From Escallonia rubra (taxonomy: Eukaryota; Streptophyta; Magnoliopsida; Escalloniales; Escalloniaceae), in assembly GCA_033065855.1 (NCBI GenBank), contig JAVXUO010002032.1, positions 62,001 to 126,000 on the forward strand: a stretch of 64,000 bases of DNA. The letters run 5' to 3'. Positions 59,132 to 64,000 of the stretch are shown one piece after another. A program made the position numbers and the translations under genes. The first letter of the stretch is position 1, and each line of letters opens with the position of its first letter. The notes under the pieces are model-generated. The model had not been told where the DNA came from. It made no database searches and was given only the letters and a program-made list of their open reading frames with translations.

Positions 59132-59841
59132 CACGGGCGGAACCAGGAATTTTTTTCAGGGGGTGTAAATTTTTTTATTAAAAACTGTAAGTCAGTAATA
59201 ATCAATTAGTATAATTATGATTGTGATAACAATAATTTTACAATACAGTGTACCTAAAAAGTTATATACCAAATACACTGGCCACAAGTCCGGCGAAGGC
59301 TCTTTGCTGAGATGTGGCGGTGATGTACGAGTCCACAAGCAGTCGAAGAGTTCAAGCAGCAGCAGGTCAAGGTGTCAAGTAGCCAGCAGGGAGCCTCGTC
59401 GGCGTCGCCTGAGCGGCTTCAGTCGCGATCGCCGGCAGGGGTGAGGCCGTGAGGGGCCAGATCTAGTCGAATTCGGAGTAGCCGTGACTCGAGTAGCAGT
59501 CGAAGTCTCAAAGAGCGGAGCCTCGTCGGCCGTCGTCGTGGTAATCGCTACCTGAGCGGCTTCAGTCGCGGTCGCCGGCAGGGGCAGATCTGGTCGGAGT
59601 AGCCTCGTCGAAGTCCATCGGCGGTCACTCACGGTCCTCACAGAGTCACAACGGTAAGAGAGAGAGAGAGAGAGAGAGAGTGCCGAGTGTGGGTCTCGGG
59701 GAACGGGGTATCAGAAACGGCGTCTCGGGGAACGGGATCTCGGGAAAGGGGTCTGGGTGCGATTCCCGAAAAAAAAATTATTTTTTCAAAAGTTCAGGGG
59801 GGGCTTCAGCCCCCTCTTGCCACCACGTAGGTCCGCCACTG
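59132..59841. mobile_element. hAT-like element (CAGTGGCGGA family), 710 bp
   Basis: CACGGGCGGAACCAGGAATT on the left; inverted CAGTGGCGGACCTACGTGG on the right, with GGGGGGCTTCAGCCCCCTC inside the right end. A perfect 8-bp duplication CCCATACC lies at 59124-59131 and 59842-59849. The B1 intron has the empty site CCCATAAC at 22065-22072. The interior has a GC-rich block (59280-59640) with local repeats (CGGCTTCAGTCGCG) and an (AG)n run at 59656-59680. Confidence 0.87.
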
Positions 59842-60087
59842 CCCATACCAAAAATTGCGCCTGCCAGAGTGAAGAACACTAAGGCTATTTAAGTTCGAGA
59901 TCCCCACCCACCTGGAATCACAATCCCGACAAGCTACCAAGTCAGAAGCACAAATTTGCAAATTCCTAGGAGATTCGTGGCCTACCTGCGAGAATCCTTC
60001 AACTAAGCGATAGTGCTTTAACCATGTTCAAAACAATGAAAGACCTAGAAGCAAGGTACAAGTGCTGGTTTTGTATGTAAAACTTAC

Positions 60088-60298
60088 CAAAGATAGTATT
60101 GACGGGGTTCATGGCCTCCTGATTCTTGGCGGCTTCCCCAATGAGACGCTCGGTATCAGAGAAAGCTACAATGGATGGCGTCGTTCTGCTTCCCTGATCA
60201 TTGGTAATGATTTCGACGTGGTCATCTTGCCACACTCCAACACACGAGTACGTTGTCCCAAGATCAATTCCAATTGTTCGACCTTCACCTCCTGTCAT
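60088..60298 (-). CDS. Cytosolic HSP70 (B2), exon 1: N-terminal 70 residues
   Basis: First coding exon of B2: 211 nt, [20 protein letters not shown] through NPVNTIF plus the first base of codon 71. It holds signature 1 (IDLGTTYS). It differs from B1 exon 1 at very few bases (for example Val69 to Ile). The donor is TTTG|GTAAGTTTT. The start at 60298 was chosen by family length, as for B1. Confidence 0.92.
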
Positions 60299-60423
60299 TT
60301 TCAAGCTGAATTTACATAACAAAAGGCAGAGAGAGTGAGAGACAATCAGAGAGGAAAAGACTCTTCGTGCACCTCAGAGGATAGGGAAAATGTGCATAAT
60401 AGGTTTGTTTTCTATGTATAAAA

Positions 60424-60443
60424 TTTCCAGGTTATTCCTGAAA
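60424..60443 (-). promoter_or_regulatory. Heat-shock-element-like block upstream of B2
   Basis: Minus strand TTTCA GGAAT AACCT GGAAA, in the same position and register as the B1 block (22645-22664), followed by TTTTATACATA. Three of four units fit the HSF consensus. The only difference from B1 falls in the degenerate unit. Confidence 0.55.
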
Positions 60444-60622
60444 GTACTTTACAACATCAAATGATGTAGTTTTTGTAACTGCAGTATAACATCTATAACA
60501 ATGATTTTGCATGTTACTTTTTTCAAGCACATATACGTTCATTCGACATAGCCTGAAAGGCTGACTTTTGGGTTAGAGGCCCATCAGCCTATTATCCTCT
60601 TTAAAATTAAATCCTAAACTAT

Positions 60623-60630
60623 TATCCTCA
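60623..60630. repeat. Target-site duplication TATCCTCA, left
   Basis: Perfect 8-bp copy at 60876-60883. Confidence 0.85.
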
Positions 60631-60875
60631 GGAAATTTTTTTGGCTGATACTCCGGTTGGAGGAATCTTCCTCCTACTCCTTAAATGGCGACAATCAATC
60701 GTCGCTAAATGTTTATAGTGGCTTTTATTTAGTGACGCTAAAAAAATACGGTTAATAATTGTCGTTGAAAGTGTTAGAAGAAAAACCAATAAAAACGTTT
60801 AGCGATAATTAATTGTCGCTATACACGGGATTGGAGGAAGATTCTTATAACGCGGGTAGGAGCCAAAGTTTGTTC
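60631..60875. mobile_element. hAT-like MITE, 245 bp, upstream of HSP70-B2
   Basis: Inserted between two copies of TATCCTCA; copy 1 keeps the uninterrupted site at 22848-22855. The arms are imperfect inverted repeats (left TTTTTTTGGCTGATACTCC, right inverted ACTTTGGCTCCTACCCG). The interior contains GTCGCTAA/TTAGCGA motifs reminiscent of the CACTA subterminal repeats, but the 8-bp duplication argues for hAT. Confidence 0.8.
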
Positions 60876-60883
60876 TATCCTCA

Positions 60884-62506
60884 GTCCCTAGGCCATTTCC
60901 GGAGAGAACCGCTCAAAAAGGTATGTCCTAATGCCAGTAAACACGTTGCGATATGTGACAAGCATCTTCTATGGAGATGTGTAACTATTGTGAAAACTGA
61001 TCTTATCTATGATAGTCCAGTATGGTCTTGAAATTTTAATTTTGTTATTGTTTTGAAATATGAGGAAAGAATATAGGATAGGCTCATTACACCCTCCTTT
61101 ATTTTGTTGCTTGAACTGTCTAGTCACGATACTGCGTTTGGACCGGCATATCAAATTATCATGTATTCCGAGATGTAAACAGTACACTGTCTCAATAAAA
61201 ATAATAATAATAAGAAAAAAAACAAAAACAAAAACGTCCATATTGTCTGTTTATTTTTATGTTATCATATCATGAAAAACATAAAAAGCGAACCTAAAAG
61301 AAAAAGGGAATCATCTCAGTAACTATCTTGAAATATTTGTCTAAGATTGGTATAAGAACTAGTATATACACAGGACACAAAAACAAAGTACTTACAGATA
61401 GAGGGAGAGACATAGAGAAAGATTGAGATAAACCAAGAAAAAAATGCACGATCTATAGGGTTAGACCAATCACATAAAAAAAAAAGAGAGAGATAACTGA
61501 ACCTTTACATCCTCTGCAAAAGTCTAATTGCCCCTTAAAATACCCCATCCAAACACACTTTCAGTTATTCTGAGCAATGGCGTTATACAAGTGCATGAAT
61601 GTTCCTCAAAAATTATTTAACCTCACCTCTCATCTCTATGATCCCAACATCTACACCCTTATCTACTTGAGATGAGCAAATAAATACACCCTTCAGCTAG
61701 CTCTTGAAAAACAAATTGGGAATGAGCATGTGTGAATTTAGTTGCATGGAACGTGGATAGGAGCAGGAGCAGGAGCAGGTGCAAGGTTTCGAAAAAATGT
61801 TAGTTAAGTAATGGGGTGGGGAGTGAATGCAAGTCTCAGAAGCGAGATCCCACACCAGGAGGTCTTTGGAACTCCATACGGCAAAGTAACACTACGTAAT
61901 ACAAGGAGGACATAAAGTCCTTGCCACCGGTGTTTTTATATGGGGTGAAAACATGTTGTTCCTGAATATGAAATTGAAACCATATATATTATGTAAGGCT
62001 TCTCAAAAAACAATAAAAATTACCGTAATCATCTAAGCCTCCATCCCAAACTAATTGGGAATGCCATATCAATCCTCTTGATAGAATTTCCAAATAAAAT
62101 TTTGGAACTTTTTCCAATCCCACAAAAATAGATCCCATCAAGCCTCATATTAATTTTGAAATAGAAAAATATCGATACAATCCCTGAACTATAGCCGTTT
62201 CTATAAATTAGTCCCTCAACTAATTTCTTCGCCGCTATGATCCTTTATCTTAAAACCATTTTCCCTTCCTTCTAAATTTGGTCAACAGTGGCCTCCAGAG
62301 CAGTAGCACCAAGAGTCATTTCTCAAGATGCAAAAGCTCCCTGAACTGTTAATGTGTTGTTGAATTAGTCCCTGAATTAAGTGTTGCTAAATTTGGCTTT
62401 GATTTAAATCATATTAACATTTTGAGTCGTTATGCTACACCTTCTTTACTAGTTGAAGGGATAATGTAGCGAAACGGCTATAGTTAAGGAACTGCGCAGA
62501 GACTCA
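60884..62506. other. Upstream region of HSP70-B2, no gene recognised
   Basis: Collinear with 22855-24400 in copy 1. A short AGGAGC repeat (AGGAGCAGGAGCAGGAGCAG at 61759-61778) replaces AGGAGCGGGAGGGGG in copy 1. No coding sequence recognised. Confidence 0.55.
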
Positions 62507-63461
62507 GGGGCGGACCTATGTTGTGGCAAGGTTTGGTTTTCGGGAATCACACCACCCCGTTCCCAAGACGCCGTTCCCCCATCCCCGATACCTCGTTTCC
62601 CGAGACCACAACTCGGCTCTCTCTCTCTCTCTCTCACCGGTGGATAGTGGACGTAACGACCGGCGACTAGATCTGGCATATTGCCGGCGACGCCACGCGA
62701 CTGAACGGTTTGAACCCACCTTGTAGATCTCCGACCGGCGACCAGATCTTGAAGAAACGGCACTCCGCCGGCGACCAGATCTCCGAGTCTTTGTTCGGCG
62801 CCGACCACGCGACCAGTCACCAGATCTGCTTGACAGAGTGCCACTGCTTGACGTTGTCCCACCACGCGACCAGATCTGCTTGACGAAGTGCCTCACCCAG
62901 TCACCCTACCGGCTGCCAGCGACCACGAGCTGCTGCACGGACGATTGCTGGGATTTGCTGCTGGGAATTTGTCTGTTGTATGTTGCTTCGTCCCAATTCG
63001 TGGTGAAGCTGCATCCAGCCGTGGTGCATTTGTCTTTTGTATGTTGAGTGTTGTCTACTTGAGACTTGAGTGCTTGAGTGTTTGACGGAGTGGCCCACTG
63101 TTTTGGTAAATTATCGTTGATTTATTGTTATTGTTTATTTTATATTTGTATGTCGATGCTTATGCTACAGACTTGGGTGTTATTTTGTATGTATAAAGAT
63201 GTCAATACAAATATATTTGTACATTAAAAGTATTATAAACCTAGAGTTTAATTCTAAAATTTTGAGTATCGAAACATTGGTATAGTTTAATTTCAATGAT
63301 TATATAGAGATTTAGTAAAGTTCTTAAATTTCGTTTAATTCAGTGATTATATAGAGAAAAATCTCTATATAATATTATTTTACAATAAATTTTTTTTTTG
63401 GGTGCATTTGATAGAATTTTTGCACCCCCTGAAAAAGATTTCTGGTTCCACAAATGTGGGC
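62507..63461. mobile_element. hAT-like element (CAGTGGCGGA family), degraded, ~955 bp
   Basis: The left end CAGGGGCGGACCTATGTTGT resembles the inverted right end of the element at 59132-59841. The right end, read inverted, gives GTGGAACCAGAAATCTTTTT then CAGGGGGTGCAAAAA, the other family end. The terminal few bases on the right are lost and no clean duplication was found. The interior is GC-rich at 62560-62930 with CGGCGACCAGATCT repeats and a (TC)n run near 62610-62635; the rest is AT-rich. Confidence 0.65.
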
Positions 63462-64000
63462 AAACATAAAGCACCAAAATGTAATTTACGTTTTCAACAT
63501 ACAGAAAGTTAAACGTAATCTTTAATTTCTAACGAGGATGGAGACCCGATTGCGGATGATGTACGCAGCAGATCTTCCACTCTAGCAAAGAGCAAATTTC
63601 ATGTGCATCGGAGCAAAGTAATCGGTGCGTCACTCCTCTACCGCTCTAATTGTTCAGTGACAAAAGGAAATCGAACAAAAGCCCTAGCTTGGTAACATTT
63701 GACCCATCGAAATGGAACCCATAACAGAAATACAGCTTTTGACTGGTAGTAACCAACGTACAAGAAATGTAATCCGTGTACAACATTAGTCAATACTCAA
63801 TAGCAATACCATGAGTGCTAATCAGAGTAACTCACCTCAGTCACTTGTAGTGGTGATCAGCAAATCCTTTGAAGTTCAACCAGAACGACAGAGAAAACAC
63901 TAAACCTCACGGATGTAAGTTAAGTTGTAAATGTATCGTGTGGGGGAAGCTGGAGGGCCATTATTAAACCGTCCGTTTACATCTTGAGACGACTTCTTGG
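63462..64000. repeat. Distal end of duplicated copy 2, including exon-like remnant
   Basis: Collinear with 24900-25350: GACCCGATTGCGGATGATGT, then GAGTAACTCACCTCAGTCAC (inverse of a splice donor) at about 63823-63842, then CACGGATGTA and ATTAAACCGTCCGTTT. The peptide frame seen at 25283-25486 is interrupted here. The window ends inside the duplication. Confidence 0.65.

Larger units (their letters stand above)
56060..60087 (-). other. HSP70-B2 intron (4.03 kb)
   Basis: Phase-1 intron at the standard plant HSP70 site. It is longer than the B1 intron, mainly through a 1503-bp MULE (57322-58824) and a 710-bp hAT-like element (59132-59841). The G-rich tract is at 57137-57217. Removing the insertions gives sequence collinear with 20177-22308. 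Confidence 0.85.

Noticed and set aside
60684..60830. Another CACTA element, from GTCGCTAA motifs near 60.7-60.8 kb
   Set aside because: No CACTA terminus is present; the 8-bp TATCCTCA duplication and the empty site in copy 1 define a small hAT-like MITE instead.

Overview
The window is nuclear DNA from a flowering plant, most likely a eudicot. The evidence is a family of cytosolic HSP70 genes with the classic plant intron that splits the Asp codon of NTVFD/AKRLIG, plant-type transposons (CACTA, Pack-MULE, hAT, Stowaway, PIF-like, Copia and Gypsy LTR elements), and fragments of plant B3, histone H2B and lysophospholipid acyltransferase (MBOAT) genes carried inside transposons. I cannot name the species.

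The backbone is a duplicated HSP70 cluster, all on the minus strand. Copy 1 spans about 11.6-25.4 kb and copy 2 about 52.0 kb to the window end. Each copy has, in the same order, an 'A' gene that is a pseudogene (A1 11753-14356, A2 52149-53781) and a 'B' gene with an intact reading frame in two exons (B1 18537-20176 plus 22309-22519; B2 54432-56059 plus 60088-60298). Both B genes have a conserved heat-shock-element-like promoter block. The predicted B proteins have 616 and 612 residues and keep all three HSP70 signatures, but both stop before the C-terminal EEVD tail. Decayed remains of that tail can still be read downstream of the stops. A1 and A2 lack the first coding exon. A1 is also broken by a solo LTR and a frameshift; A2 is broken by a nonsense codon and a 5-nt insertion. 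Two further HSP70 C-terminal relics (16427-16530 and 30551-30654) lie in a second repeated block (about 14.9-18.4 kb and 29.6-38.2 kb).

Layout: 0-5.7 kb is a decayed Copia element split by a CACTA transposon that carries a B3-domain fragment. 5.7-11.6 kb is intergenic, with a Mutator-like element (8153-9374), GGT-rich DNA and a Stowaway MITE. 11.6-25.5 kb is HSP70 cluster 1 with its upstream region. 25.5-29.6 kb is AT-rich with no gene seen. 29.6-38.3 kb is the second repeated block, loaded with datable insertions: a gag-protease-only LTR element, two hAT elements and a PIF-like element. 38.3-41.6 kb holds small elements. 41.6-47.8 kb is a large CACTA-like element carrying four exons of an LPCAT/MBOAT gene with their introns. 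47.8-52.0 kb holds a Gypsy LTR relic and a second Mutator-like element. 52.0-64.0 kb is HSP70 cluster 2, whose B2 intron holds a Pack-MULE with a triplicated histone H2B tail fragment and a hAT element.

Because the large blocks are duplicated, most transposon insertions can be checked against an empty site in the sister copy. This gives precise ends and target-site duplications and a relative order of events. The only genes likely to be functional are B1 and B2. Tail relics, repeat boundaries and captured-gene identities were read by eye without alignment software.
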